From Coprinellus micaceus (Eukaryota; Basidiomycota; Agaricomycetes; Agaricales; Psathyrellaceae), in NCBI GenBank assembly GCA_951394405.1, contig OX596337.1, positions 4,030,001 to 4,094,000 on the forward strand: DNA of 64,000 bases. Reading direction: 5' to 3'. This document shows positions 49,801-60,822 of this stretch, one piece after another (positions within the stretch are counted from its first letter, which is position 1; every line of letters begins with the position of its first letter). A program made the translations under genes and the position numbers. Under the pieces are notes generated by a model that did no database searches, had not been told where the DNA came from, and was given only the letters and a program-made list of their open reading frames with translations.

Positions 49801-50385
49801 GAGCATCGCCCTCGCAAGCGTGCGTGATGCGACCACGAACTCGTCATCCCCAGTCCGCAGAGTCAGGTGTCGGCTTTCTATCCTCTAAAATGAGCTCCAT
49901 TCCCAAGTATATGATCACGACGTACCGTGGAAGAAGGCAATCTCAAAGTTGGCGGATCGCATTGTGTATTCTGACAGGATTCTCTCCAGGGTGTGGTATG
50001 CGTGCAGAATTTGGAAGCTAGGATCTATTCCCCGATCAGCGACGGAGTTCAATGATGGTGCACAATTAGACATACCATCTTCTCTTCCAAGGGCGAGCAA
50101 CGGATCGTCCAGGACGACTTGGAACAAGGACTCCCCTGAACGAATAAATCAGCTCCGCATCTCCCATCGCAGCGAAATCGCCTGCAACCTACCATCGATG
50201 ACGAAGAATTCGTTGCCAGCGTAGTCTCCCAAAAGGTCCATCCTCCTCGAGGCTCGGCTTCGAGGGATGTACCAGGCACGATCGAAGGCATTCAAGGCAT
50301 CTGACGCGTTGCTCGATGCATCCCGTAGTATCTGGGTATTACCCTTTGGGCCATCGTCGAAATCGTCGAAATCGTCGAAATCCAT
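43811..50385 (-). CDS. DDX60-type Ski2-like DExH RNA helicase, copy B
   Basis: Tandem paralogue of copy A with the same architecture and intron positions as far as I can follow. Start at 50385 ([15 protein letters not shown]; one 9-bp unit longer than copy A). N-terminal PIN-like region with [26 protein letters not shown] is at about 48540-48590. Walker A APTSAGKT is at 47377-47400, DEIH at 46940-46951, [10 protein letters not shown] near 46800, motif [13 protein letters not shown] near 45575-45610 and motif [11 protein letters not shown] near 45425-45455. The C-terminal helicase-associated region ends at 43811. The protein differs from copy A at many positions spread along its length, most in the N-terminal third and in the acidic region near the C-terminus, while motifs are conserved. 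I see no frameshift. Both copies are therefore probably functional. Confidence 0.9.
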
Positions 50386-51115
50386 CGTGATCTTGAGTGG
50401 AGGTCGAATCCGCAAAGAGGTCAATGAAGAAACGGGAACCTTTTGGGGGTGGCAGGTTTGGGCATGCTTGCTGCCAGGCTTCCAAGCAAACACGTCCACG
50501 CCGTGGAAGGCCGAGACCGAGGTCGACTTCTTTTAAGCGCCCAACCCCTCGGTGAGTCCACATCATACACCGTTGGCCCATATATCCTGGGTCTTTGCCC
50601 CATCATCAACGGGCAAACGTTTCCCAACTTTTACGCTCGGTTCTGTGTCGGATCCTCACGGAGAAGAGATGGTTCTGCCACCCTGGGCTGTCTCGACTCG
50701 GGCGGAACAGCTGGAAATCCACTTTTCATAATAAGATTTCTACTGGATGGATGGAAGGTCAGCCACATCTAATTCCATACCCGCGTGAGATGTCTAAACA
50801 TACCTCTCCATGTTGGACTTTTACGTGTTGTCCATACGTTCCCGGACAAGCCCGTCGGCGCATAGAGTACATCTAGCCGCATCTTTCAAGCAAACGGTAG
50901 CCTTGAAAAACGGGAAGTCTGGATATACGCGAAACTGTAGCTTTTGTATCGCGTTCCAGGAGATGATGGTGGTTCAAGTTCAAGAGACGCGCCGTTGCTT
51001 TGACCCTGCTGGCACGCTGATGGCTCGGCCATTGATGCCGAAAGTGACGCAATCTGCCAATCCTTCAACCCCCAATTGCCTGGCATATCTCTCTCTCGAC
51101 CTCCGCGTATCTACC
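50386..51115. promoter_or_regulatory. Divergent 5' region of unit B with conserved 95-bp block
   Basis: Counterpart of 40849-41571. Bases 50472-50566 are identical to 40941-41035. The remaining stretch toward the reductase is highly similar to unit A with scattered substitutions and small indels. It presumably holds the promoter of helicase copy B and the former promoter of the reductase. Confidence 0.5.
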
Positions 51116-52256
51116 ATGCCCTCCAGCCCGAATAACTTCACCCTCCTCGACGGAACCTCCATCCCCTGGCTCGCCTGGGGCAACGGCTCCGGGAAAGCCA
51201 AGAAAGACGCGATCGAGAGCGGCAAAGTCTCGTTGGAAGCTGGAATCAGGCACATCGACACCGCGCAGCTCTACGAGAACGAGGAGCACACAGGGGACGC
51301 GATCACACAGTCCAGTATATCGAGGGAGGAGGTATACGTTACTTCCAAGAGTGAGTACGTTCGATTGAATAGATTCAAGTTGGATTGAGGATCATCGGGG
51401 GCTTTGGGTGTCCAAGCAAACCGAGGCTGACCGAATTTCGCCCCTATCCGTATGGATTCCAGTCTCCCGCATCGACGGCGACACCAAACCAGTGTCGATC
51501 GACGAGGTTCGAGCTTCAGTCCAAGCATCGCTCGACAGGCTCGGTACTGTCCCCGAATGCTTCCTCATCCACAACCCAAGGGCCAGCTCAAGGCCTTCTG
51601 GAAGGTCCTCGAAGACCTCAAGGATGAGGGGAAGCTGAAGAGCATTGGTGTGAGTAACTTCCGGCCTCAAGACCTCGAGGAGATCTTGGATGGCGCGAAG
51701 TACAAGCCCGTTGTGAACCAGGTACGCTTGGGGATTTATGCGACGAGACCACTAATAACAAAAGCGCTCACATAACGCAGATTGAGTTCCACCCATACAC
51801 CTCGCGCACCTCGAACCCGTCCTCGCCATCCAAGCCAAACACAGCATCCTCACCACCTCCTTCGGCGAGCTAACCCCATCCTCCGGCACCCCACCGGTGG
51901 GCCTCTCAAACCCGTTCTTGCTCGGATCGCCTCCCGCCTCGTCTAAACGTACAACGACGAATCGATCGACTCGGCCGTCGTGCTCTTGCTATGGTTGAGG
52001 GCGAAGAAGACTATCGCTGTGACCGCGAGTGGGAACAATGAGAGGATTAAAGGGCTGGCAAAGGTGTTTAAGAGTGAGTGGGAGTTGCAAGGAGAGGAGG
52101 TGGAGGAAATTGATGGGGTCGGGAGGACGATTCACTTCCGGTACTACGTCAGTTCATGGCTTGGCCTTTGGAGAGCGCTATGATCTGACTCATCCTGTTC
52201 AATAGTCCGAGCACATGGAAGAGGACTTCCCTCTCCCCAACCTCCCCAGCCAGTAG
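51116..52256 (+). pseudogene. Aldo-keto reductase, copy B (multiply broken)
   Basis: Same gene as copy A and colinear with it from MPSSPNNFTLLDGTSIPW (51116) to LPNLPSQ-stop (52256). Lesions: the same frameshift after FLIHNP as copy A (about 51570-51585); the acceptor of intron 1 is mutated (copy A has CTTCAAG before TTTCG, copy B has no AG there); single-base deletions near 51799 and 51877; and a CAA-to-TAA nonsense change near 51944. It carries no MITE. The conserved catalytic stretches remain readable, so decay is recent. Confidence 0.85.
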
Positions 52257-52567
52257 ACCACAAAGGTTATTTTTGCTTCTCTCTACTCTACAACAACCCT
52301 ATTCGACATATGTGCGCGTGCCAGTGGTGTACCCCGAGGCCGCCTCCCACCCACAGCCATCTCAACCCCAACCCGAGGGATCTGTTCTTTCGACCCCTCC
52401 CGGGCTGAGGAAAGCAGCACGTGTGCGCTTGGCGGTTTCCTCTATCGAAGTCTATCGTACAACATGGCGAGGAGGTAGCGACGAGAGGCCTACCAAAACG
52501 CCACTCTTGTCCCTCAACACATCAGGCTCTTCCTCTTCCTCTTCCTCTCCCTCCCTCGTTTGCTTAC
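52257..52567. other. Convergent spacer with pyrimidine tract
   Basis: About 310 bp between the 3' ends of the reductase copy B and CDC7. It contains a CTTCCT-type pyrimidine microsatellite at about 52527-52557. No gene seen. The captured UBP fragment present after reductase copy A is absent here. Confidence 0.5.
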
Positions 52568-55447
52568 TCACCACCCCTCCTTATACCCCGTATGAAACTC
52601 ACACGCCCTCTCCCCAATCGCAATCCCCTCCCCCGCAAGCACAAGCTTCCTCACCTCCTCCACCCCGCCCTCGCCCTCACACCTCCCACACCCACACAGA
52701 CACTTCCCCTGCCGAATGATAACCCCCGGCTGGTTCGTCACATCGTCGATAAAATGAAACTCTTTACACACGCCTTTGCCGAAGGGGCGCGGGGCGAAGT
52801 CGTCGTCGCCTCTCCTTTTCGGTTTCTGAGATTTGTCTTTGTCTTTGGATGTACTCGTGGAGGAGGAGGAGGATGCGTCGGCTTTGGAGGGATCGACGGT
52901 GTCCATGTCTCCGTCGAGGGTGGTGGACGAGGATGCTTCGACAGCCGTTGACGGGGAACTGGAGTCCGTTGACTTTTTCGAACCTCCAAACAAAGGGACC
53001 CGCGCCCCTTTCTCTGCCAAGAAAGGATGGTACAACGCATCCCGCGGTGTAATCCTCTTCACGCTCTCTGGGTGAAGGAGCTTCTCCAAAAGGTCCAGAG
53101 CATCGTCCACATCTTTCTGATGCATCTTTTCAGCCGTCGACGGGTCAAGGAACGCTGGAGGTGTCGAGGATTTCGGTGGACTTCGTTCGGTACCAGAGAT
53201 GGGAATCCTGGGTGACGAAGGGGGAGAGGAAAGCGGTGAAGACAGAGGGGAGGCAGTGGTGGGTGGAGGTGGGGCAGATTCATCGAGTATAGGTGACCCT
53301 TTGCTCTCGGGTTCGTCGTCGCAATCCATTTTACCGAGGCTGTTCTCGACTTCGGCCTGTAAGACGATCTTCGCGTTGTATGAAGGGAGGGTGTAAGGAT
53401 AGAATTTGGGATTCGGCTTAGGAACTTTGCGAAGGTCGGGGTTGAGCTTTTCGGCAAAGTCCCGCCATGAGACCTGATCCTTTTGGGCGTCCGGGACGTT
53501 CGTTGCAAATGTCCGACCTGAAGGAAAGTTCGTGAGCGCCCTGGCGCGTCATGATATCGACGCGTTGAGACTTACAGTGGAGGGTGGCGACTTTCTCCAT
53601 CTTGGAACGTCCCAGAATCGCTGCGATCTCCATGAGGGCCTCAATGTCGTCGTTCGCTTGGAATAGTGGAAATTTCCCCGATAGGAAGAATAAAAGGATG
53701 ATTCCAGCGGACCAGACGTCCACAGCTATTAGAAACGGAAAAATGGTACCGTTAGACCAAACCGCGAGAAGAGGCGGACCGCAGCACGTACCTCCATTCT
53801 GCTGACCGCATTTTAGCAGGACCTCAGGAGCACGGAAACCTCGTGTCCCCGCCCGATTCGCCTTCATAGGCACTCTATCTCACTCTCAGCACCGTTCGGC
53901 TTATTGTAGAAAACGAGCCTACCGGGTGTCCTTATCCGGGTACCCAACCAAATCCGGGCGTTTCTTACTGAGTCCCCTCGCCTTCGCCTGCCCTCCCGTA
54001 ACCATCTCGGTACTATACTCGCTCTTATGCAAGTACTTTCCATGCGGAGCCCCTGGTCCCATCGTCGAGTGCAGGCACGCGCCGCTCGAGGGGGGCTTCT
54101 TGTCGAACCGCTGAGCGAGGCCGAAGTCACATAACGACCCTTGGCCCGTCCGAGGGTCGAAGAGAAAGTTGGCGGGTTTGACGTCGCGGTGGATGATGTA
54201 CCGCTCGTGGACGTCGCGAAGGGCGCGGAGGAGACACCGCATGTACTCCTTCATTCCAGGCATAGGCAGCTCCTGAAAGTACTCCTGTTCCGAAAATTAA
54301 CATAGCTCGCACTAGGAAGAGGGGGGGCACTCACCCTGAAGTCTTCATTGCGGTGGTACGGCATGACGATCGCGACCTGGTCGTCGTGCCTGAACGCGGT
54401 GATCAGCTGAGAGACGTGCCTGCACCCTCTGCAGTTCTCCATGAGCTGCAGCTCGTTCTTTATCCTGTCCGGCCCACTCGTCACATATATCCGCTTGATC
54501 GCCACGAATACCTTTGACCCCTCCTTCTTCGGCAGGCTCTGGTAGTGTGCGCTGGATTCTGGGGGGTGGGAGCCGAGCCAGGGCGAATTGTCGCAGTCGT
54601 GATACAGGAGGTCGATGGCTTTGTAGACGGAGGAGAACGTGCCTGTGCCTAGTCGGTCGATGAGCTTGTATTCGGAGAGTTGGGGCAAGGCGTCTTTGAA
54701 CTCTTCGATCTCGGCTTCGATTTCTGACTGTTCCTCGAGGGGTTTGGATCGTAGGGTGGAGAGCTCTGCGGCCTCGTCGAGAGCGAAGCAGTCGGCGTCG
54801 TCGGAGGTAGGGTGTATGCCGTCGTGGATGTCTTCGTCGTATTCATCGTAGTCGTGCTGCTCGTCGTCGTCGTCCAGGATCCCGTGTTCGTCGTCGACCC
54901 CCGCCCAATCGTCCACCATCTCCTCGTCCTCGTCCAGCAGCCCCACGACCTCCGATTCAACCACCACACTTCTCGCCCGCGCATCCTCCACCTCCTCAAT
55001 GTCTTCATCGGCATCCTCCCCCTCTTCGTCCATAGCCTCCTCCTCGTCGTCCCTCATCTGTTGCTCATAAAGACGTTGCCGACCGTTCACCCCGCCCAAA
55101 GTCGACGTAGCCTTCCTCGGCGTATCATCCCGCCCCAGCAGCTGCAAATCGTCCGATTCCTCCGACTCTGAGCTCATCCCCTCATCCAAATCCACATACT
55201 TCACCTCACCCTTCGGCCTGGGCGTCGCCACCGCGCAATCCGGCCGCACATCCGCAATATGGTCCTGGTACGCACGAGCCTCCATCTGGGGGATTTCAGC
55301 GAGAGGGTCGTCGGAATCGTCGTACTCGCCCAAGTAGCTGGACAAATTCACGCTCAGGACGTTGTCGCGATGGTGTTTGTTGGAGAAGTCCGACGATTGG
55401 ACCTCCAGAGGATTCGAAGGGTGCGGTGACAGGCAATTGGCGGCCAT
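52568..55447 (-). CDS. CDC7: Cdc7 (DDK) serine/threonine kinase
   Basis: Catalytic subunit of the Dbf4-dependent kinase that phosphorylates MCM helicase to fire replication origins. A long acidic N-terminal extension (residues about 1-270) precedes the kinase domain. The glycine loop is GTGTFSSVYKA and the lysine is in VAIKRIY. MPYHRNEDFR, the catalytic loop HRDVKPANFLFD (about 54160-54190), DFG in LCDFGLAQRF (about 54110-54130) and GTRGFRAPEVLL in the activation segment (about 53815-53850) follow, then VDVWSAGIILLFFLSG. Kinase inserts characteristic of Cdc7 lie between DFG and APE and, proline/serine-rich, at about 52950-53420. The C-terminal part reads ITPRDALYHPFL and ends in a cysteine-rich tail. 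I estimate about 850 residues, complete. Introns are short. Confidence 0.93.
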
Positions 55448-55687
55448 GGTGCTCCAAAAGAAGCTCGACGTCGTCGTCGTCGCGTAAATTGAACCGCGAC
55501 GACGCGACGTGCCAGTGTCACGTGGAGTTGGTGGCTCAACAGGGGCTCTCCGTCAGAGATTCATTGCTGGATTGTAGACCATTTCAAGCTTTATTCGAAC
55601 ATTCAAAAAGGATCTGCGTCGTAGTACGTACAATCCTGATTTCTGACATTAGTACTTCAGAGGAGTGGCAGTGGAGGAGTGCAAAAA

Positions 55688-55784
55688 TGACCACCGCAGG
55701 ACTCGAACCTGCAACCTTTTGGTGCCTATCGCAATTGCCGTTGAGCCGTCGAAGCCAAACGCGCTACCATTGCGCCAGGTAGCC
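55688..55784 (-). tRNA. tRNA-Arg (anticodon TCG) with intron
   Basis: 97-nt minus-strand tRNA gene; the mature part is 72 nt. The acceptor GGCTACC pairs with GGTGGTC, discriminator A. Anticodon stem TTTGG/CCAAA, loop CTTCGAA, anticodon TCG. A 25-nt intron (55724-55748) sits at the canonical position after base 37. T-arm GCAGG-TTCGAGT-CCTGC. A five-T terminator follows. Confidence 0.92.
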
Positions 55785-55834
55785 TTTTATGGAAGCTATG
55801 TAGTTGTGGGGGTGTCCAATTCCCTATACGGCCG

Positions 55835-55862
55835 ACGCGCGTGACAAAGGCGTCACGCGCGT
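55835..55862. repeat. 11-bp perfect inverted repeat
   Basis: ACGCGCGTGAC, a 6-bp spacer, then GTCACGCGCGT. Related GTGTCAC/GCGTGAC strings recur near 55861 and at 56741-56790. It may be a hairpin or a binding palindrome; function unknown. Confidence 0.6.
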
Positions 55863-56059
55863 GTCACAGGCCAATAGGTGAAACCGAGAGTGCTTTGCTC
55901 GACTGCAGGCTCTACACGGCAGATCCAACTCAAATAAAATGCGGAATAGATGTACACATGGTAGATTAGTGCGTTCGCAAAATTAAAAGTGTTTAAGCCA
56001 GGTATGGGACCAGATATCTGGGAATTCACCTCAAGTCACGGCCAATTTGGCAGGGAAAA

Positions 56060-56336
56060 CTTGTAAAGAATAGAACTCAACAACGACTGCACGTACTGGG
56101 ATGATTTATAGACCGATTTTGTAGCGAAGAGGGATTCTAACAGAACTCCACGATTCGATTTTTTGTAGGTTTCTTCCCTCCTGAGATACCTCCTTTCACT
56201 GGGTAGTATCTGACACTTGTAGGCCTTTAATCAAAAATCGAATCCTGGAGTTCTATAGCCAGAAGCCGCCGGAGATGAAAGTCTCTACAAATCCTGCTCG
56301 TCTGAGCAGATCGTACTGAGTTCTATTCTTTACAAG
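56060..56336. mobile_element. Foldback MITE-like element, 277 bp
   Basis: Terminal inverted repeats of 20 bp match perfectly (CTTGTAAAGAATAGAACTCA at 56060-56079, its complement at 56317-56336). A second, inner inverted repeat (about 56143-56165 against 56232-56253) makes a large hairpin. AT-rich, no coding capacity. No clear target-site duplication was seen, so the true ends may lie slightly further out. Confidence 0.65.
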
Positions 56337-56899
56337 AGCGTCCAGTTGCCCCTTGCGATACTCAAATTTGCGTTACACCAAAGTATATAAATCGCACCAA
56401 ACTAAAATATAAACATAGAGTATCATTTTAGCTTTACGAATGTGTCTTTTATATGGCTCCAAGTGGACTCAGTGGAGAGATATGGGGCAGAAGGTGCCGG
56501 ACGTTCGTGATCAGGACGACCAGGCTCATGGCCAAAAATGGAAATAGAGCAGTGACACGGGCGCCTCAGAGCCCTTTGGTCCTCTAGTTGACTGAACACG
56601 CATGTTGGCACAGTGAAATGAGTTCTATTGGCTGTCTATATACATGTTAAATTGATTTCTACCCTCCCGATATTTATATCTAACGGATGAGAGACGGAAA
56701 GGCACGAAAGGTGCTCACAAGTGCCCCTGTTTCGAGTTTCCGCGTGACACTGTGACGAAGTGTGACACAGGCCAGCCGCGTGACATACAGGGATTGGACA
56801 CCCCCAGTAGTTGCGTTTCATGTAGTGAGGCGGAGGCACGGCAGACGCCGACCTCTGCCCGCCATTACACCGGATTTCCGGGGTTGTGCTCCTGCACCG

Positions 56900-59744
56900 A
56901 TGCACCTTCCAGCAGAGTATCAGTATTGGATCCTCGACATCCTCAACGCAGACGCCTTCCAGCAGATAGCTCCCCTCGTCGTCCTCGTCGTCGTCCCAAC
57001 ACTCGCATTCTTCGCGGCGTCGACAATCAAACGCACCGGCGCTACTTTAGTAGCAACGTTCCTGGCTCTGACGTTCACCACAATGAGCTTTCTCCCGGGC
57101 TGGCTGTCGTGGGGCAGCAGCTCGCAGAGTTCAGGTGCTTCTGGGAAGCACTCGAGGGACAGGAAGAAGATTAAAAAAGCACGGACGAGGGCGGAGCAGA
57201 TCCAGATGAACGGGATGGCGAAGAGGGCTCGACGTGGTGAGTGCATCGTTCGTTGTGGTACGTTGTATTCATATAATTGACTTGTATAGATTCGGAGACG
57301 GCGGAGGACGAAGACGGGTACTACCCAGGGCTGGTGAACATCTCTGGAACGTACTGCTTCATGAACTCGACCCTCCAAGCCCTCGCATCTCTCTCCTACC
57401 TCCACCCGCACATCGCCGCTATCCAGCGCAAAGCCGAAGCCCTCGACGTGCCCACCCCCGTCGTCGACGCACTCAAGGACCTCCTCAATGGTGCGTGCAG
57501 CCCTTCCCAAAACACACTCGTCTCTTACGTGTCCGCGTAGAACTCAACACGTCCCACTCCTCCTACAAATCTATCCGGCCCGTCGACATAATCCAAGTCC
57601 TCACCACCCAAACCGAGAAACGGGCCACCTCCCTCTTCAACTCGCGCGAGCACCAGGACGCTCAGGAGCTCTTCCAGGTCGTGTCCGAGTGCCTCAAGAA
57701 CGAGCTGGCGGCGGTGGGCAAGGAGGGCGCACGGGACCGCGGCTTCGGTGGGTTGGCTCTGCGGGATGAGGAGGAGGCGACGAAGGAGATTGGGAAGAGC
57801 GTGTTTGACGGGCTCACTGCCAACCGGCGCAGTTGTGTCATCTGCGGGTACACGGAGGCCGTCATGCACTTTTCGTTCGACAGTTGGCAATTGTCCGTCC
57901 CGAGGCTTGCCGTGAGTCGTCACTTCTCCTTGGGGGATAGCTAACTCAGATAGCTGCAGTCATCATGCAGGCTAGAAGACTGCCTCGAAGACTACACCCG
58001 GCTCGAAATCCTGAAAGACTGCATCTGCCGCAAATGTTCACTAGTGGCCACCCTCACCCGGCTGCAGAAGGAACGCACTACCCTCGGGGCAGCCGCCAAG
58101 CCCTCGTCCTCGAAGAAGAAGCGGCTGAGGGACGTTCGCAAGATGGAAGGGAAGGTGAAAGCCGCTCTAGAGGAAGGGAGAATCGAAGACGACCTGAAGG
58201 ACGTGCGGATCGAGAAGGTGTTTAGCACGGCATCGACGAAGCAGGCGATGATTGCGAGGCCACCACCAGTACTGGCGTTACACCTCAATAGGTCGATACA
58301 TTACGGCTCTTACGCGGGGAAGAACACTTGCCGGGTCTCCTTCCCCGAGGTCCTCGACCTCACCCCATACACGACCTCAGGGTCCCTTTCCACGATCCCC
58401 ACAGCCTCAATATCCACACCCCCACCATCGAACCCCCTGCCCCGGAGATCAACGACGCCAACACCCAGTCTGTATAGAGGGATGGAGGCGCAACGCACGA
58501 TATACCGACTGAGTGCGGTCGTGTGTCATTTTGGCACACATAGCTTTGGGCATTATATTTGCTACAGGCGGAAACCTACAGGCCGGAAAGGGCCCCCGAA
58601 ACTCATTGACCCGATCCTTAAGCCGGAATCAACTTCGAGCTCGGGTTCGAGTTCAAGGATAAGTGGGAAGGGGAAGGGAGTGGAGGTCGAGGGTGATGGT
58701 GAGGTTCCAGGGAAGGGTGAGGGCGAAGGTCAAGAAGAGGAAGAGGAGGACGAAGGCCCCGAATACGTATGGGAAGACGGATCCCCATCCCCCGGAACAG
58801 GCTGGTTGCGCATCTCCGACGACTCAGTACGAGAATGCGGGATCGAGACCGTCCTCACCGAAGGCGCCTCGGCGTTCATGATCTACTACGAGCTCGCCAT
58901 CCGGGACCCCGTGCACGTCTACCCTTCACTATGCGGGAACGGCCTGGGCGAGATGGGCGTGAGAGGGGGGAAGGGCGCAGAGGCGAGCGAGGAGACGCTG
59001 AAGCCCGAGATGCGGGCTGTGTATTTGAATGGGAGTGTTGGGAGTCTGGTGAGCGAGGTGGGGGTGGGGATTCAGAAGAAGAAGCAGAAGGCGTTGGCGG
59101 ACTCGGAGTCGTCGTGGTCGACGTCGCCACAGCCGTTGGAATCGGGGGTGCCCGTAGGCGATGTGAAGGGGTTGAGTATGAGCGTGCCGAGTATGGGGTT
59201 GGCGGAGGGTCTGACGAGGGCGGGGAGTGCGCAGGCGAGGGTGGTGAGGAGCGTTGCGGCGGGCCGGGGGAGGAGTACGAGTGTACAGCCTGCATCTTCG
59301 TCGTCTTCGTCGATAAGAGCGCATAGTGCGGGTCCGTCGAACGTCGGGGCGTCTTCGTCCACTTCAGTTGTAGGGGAAGGAGAGTCAAGTTCAAGTTCAA
59401 GTCCAGGATTTGTTGGGAAGGAGGGGAGCGCGTCGACGGTGGTGGTTATGGAGGGTGTGAACGGGAGCGCGGGGATGAGTGCGTCGGTACCTACACTACC
59501 CTCGACGTCGTCAGGATTGAACGGTGTTCCACCGACAACGAAACCCTCGCCAAAGGAGAAGGGTAAAGGCCCCTCAAAACCGAGTGGGCTCTCCCAAGCT
59601 TTGGCGGCAGCACCTTCACTACCACCTAAATCACCTTTATCCCCCTCCCCTGACTTGGAGCCTGGGATACACGCACCGTTACCTGTTCACCCGCCCCCGA
59701 GCCCAAAGAAGGTGCTTGGGGACCTCGATCCAGGGGTGTCATAG
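56900..59744 (+). CDS. UBP1: Ubp1/USP30-like ubiquitin C-terminal hydrolase
   Basis: Membrane-anchored deubiquitinase. The start at 56900 gives MHLPAEYQYW, followed by a hydrophobic membrane segment (residues about 25-40 and 50-70) and a basic linker. Exons join in phase (57236 to 57290; near 57490 to 57541; 57909 to about 57960). The catalytic cysteine box is GTYCFMNSTLQAL (about 57346-57384), the histidine box HSFGHYICYRR (about 58543-58571) and the third residue is in WLRISDDSV (about 58805-58830). Zinc-ribbon-like cysteine pairs are CVICG and CICRKC. Large low-complexity inserts and a serine-rich tail follow to 59744. About 860 residues, complete. The N-terminal membrane anchor argues for the Ubp1/USP30 type (ER or mitochondrial surface). 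Its last 85 codons were duplicated to 43493-43795. Confidence 0.9.
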
Positions 59745-60110
59745 CACGGACCCATGGTCTTAGAGGGTGGTTTTGGTTGAGACGTAGATTGTGTATTAGT
59801 TATGTAGACTTTTTGGATGTTTGGACGACTGGACACATCACCTCTCTTTTGCGCCGGGAGACACACCCACCTCGTACTTATTCGCGTTGGGATTGACGAT
59901 TATATGTATAACTTCGTTTATGGTTACAGTGACCCCCGTACACCCCCACTTTCAAGTGCTTTTCGTTTGTACTACTTACACGTACATTATTATCGTACCG
60001 TATCGCTATCTCCGACTCTATCGTCCCTTTCGTTCTGTTTAGTTTCGATTCGTAGGCTTACTGGCTGGGAAGCTCTGACTATTGAATAGGATGTGCCAGC
60101 TCATTGAGCT
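59745..60110. repeat. Right arm of inverted duplication, with aldo-keto reductase 3' remnant
   Basis: Similar to the complement of about 43064-43490. The part at about 60035-60106, read on the minus strand, matches the last intron and last exon of the reductase (AATAGTCAGAGC, then CCCAGCCAGTAAGCC), with about 30 bp of that exon deleted. It therefore holds the decayed 3' end of a third reductase locus, convergent with UBP1. Confidence 0.75.
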
Positions 60111-60822
60111 ACCCAAAACCCAAGCCGTGAATTCACATTTCCATTCTATTTCCTACGTCCCCCGACGGTCAAGGGCCACCACGAGAGCCTCTACTCTTGT
60201 ACATCCCTTTTCGACGTGATCCTTTTTCTGGACCAACATCGGACCTCGGGTCCAAGCCATGATGGCAACTTGGGATCGTGGGAAACCCGCCGTCGGCATG
60301 CACAGAGCTCGTTTCTGGCGCTCGCGCCTTGAACCACAACCATAAGGATGCACTCTTTGAGGTAACATGCATCCCCTCCCTTGACACAGAAAGCCAGGTG
60401 ATCACGACCCCGGTCTGCTCCTCGTTGTCGTAGAGTTGCGCGGGGTCGATATGCCTTCCGACGCCACTTTGCTTCTCTCCGCCGCGTCTTTCTGGGCTTG
60501 TCGGGAATCGGGTTGGGCATTGAGGTCATCCGTGGTCTGTTGTCCGACCGTGGGCCGCGGTATTGATGCGCTTTGCATCTTGGACTCTTCCTGGCTTGTC
60601 CTTAAAGCTTAAAGCTCAAGGACGTAGCCGTGTTCTAATGAAGCGGCGTTTCATTTCCGAATTAAATTGGCTCGGACAACTAAACGCGCTCGCAGCACCA
60701 GATACGCGTGTGGGTTTCGTGCCGATAACACAAGCTCGAGTCCCCCCTTCTCTTCCACATCGCTCTTCTCTCCTTGCCGACATCTTTTCAACGACAGCGA
60801 CAGCCTTCGAAGCCTGAGGTCC
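60111..60822. other. Intergenic region before the TPR-CHAT gene
   Basis: About 700 bp. A 112-codon minus-strand frame (60191-60529) is very basic with no domain. I see nothing else. The promoter of the TPR-CHAT gene should lie here. Confidence 0.35.

Larger units (their letters stand above)
55785..56899. other. AT-rich intergenic region with transposon remnant
   Basis: About 1.1 kb between tRNA-Arg and the UBP gene. It holds an 11-bp inverted repeat (55835-55862) and a foldback element (56060-56336). No coding exon is supported. Confidence 0.5.

Noticed and set aside
34258..50385. Reading the two helicases as SKI2 or MTR4 exosome helicases
   Set aside because: Motifs I-VI are shared by all Ski2-like enzymes, but the [15 protein letters not shown] region, the PIN-like N-terminus and the C-terminal region fit the DDX60 type better. 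A profile search should confirm this.
60055..60115. tRNA-like string GTAGCTCAATGAGCTGG on the minus strand
   Set aside because: It resembles a D-arm, but no anticodon or T-arm follows. It is explained by homology to the last intron of the aldo-keto reductase near 43,070.
60191..60529. 112-codon minus-strand frame before the TPR-CHAT gene
   Set aside because: Very basic and low in hydrophobic residues; no known domain. Treated as noise.
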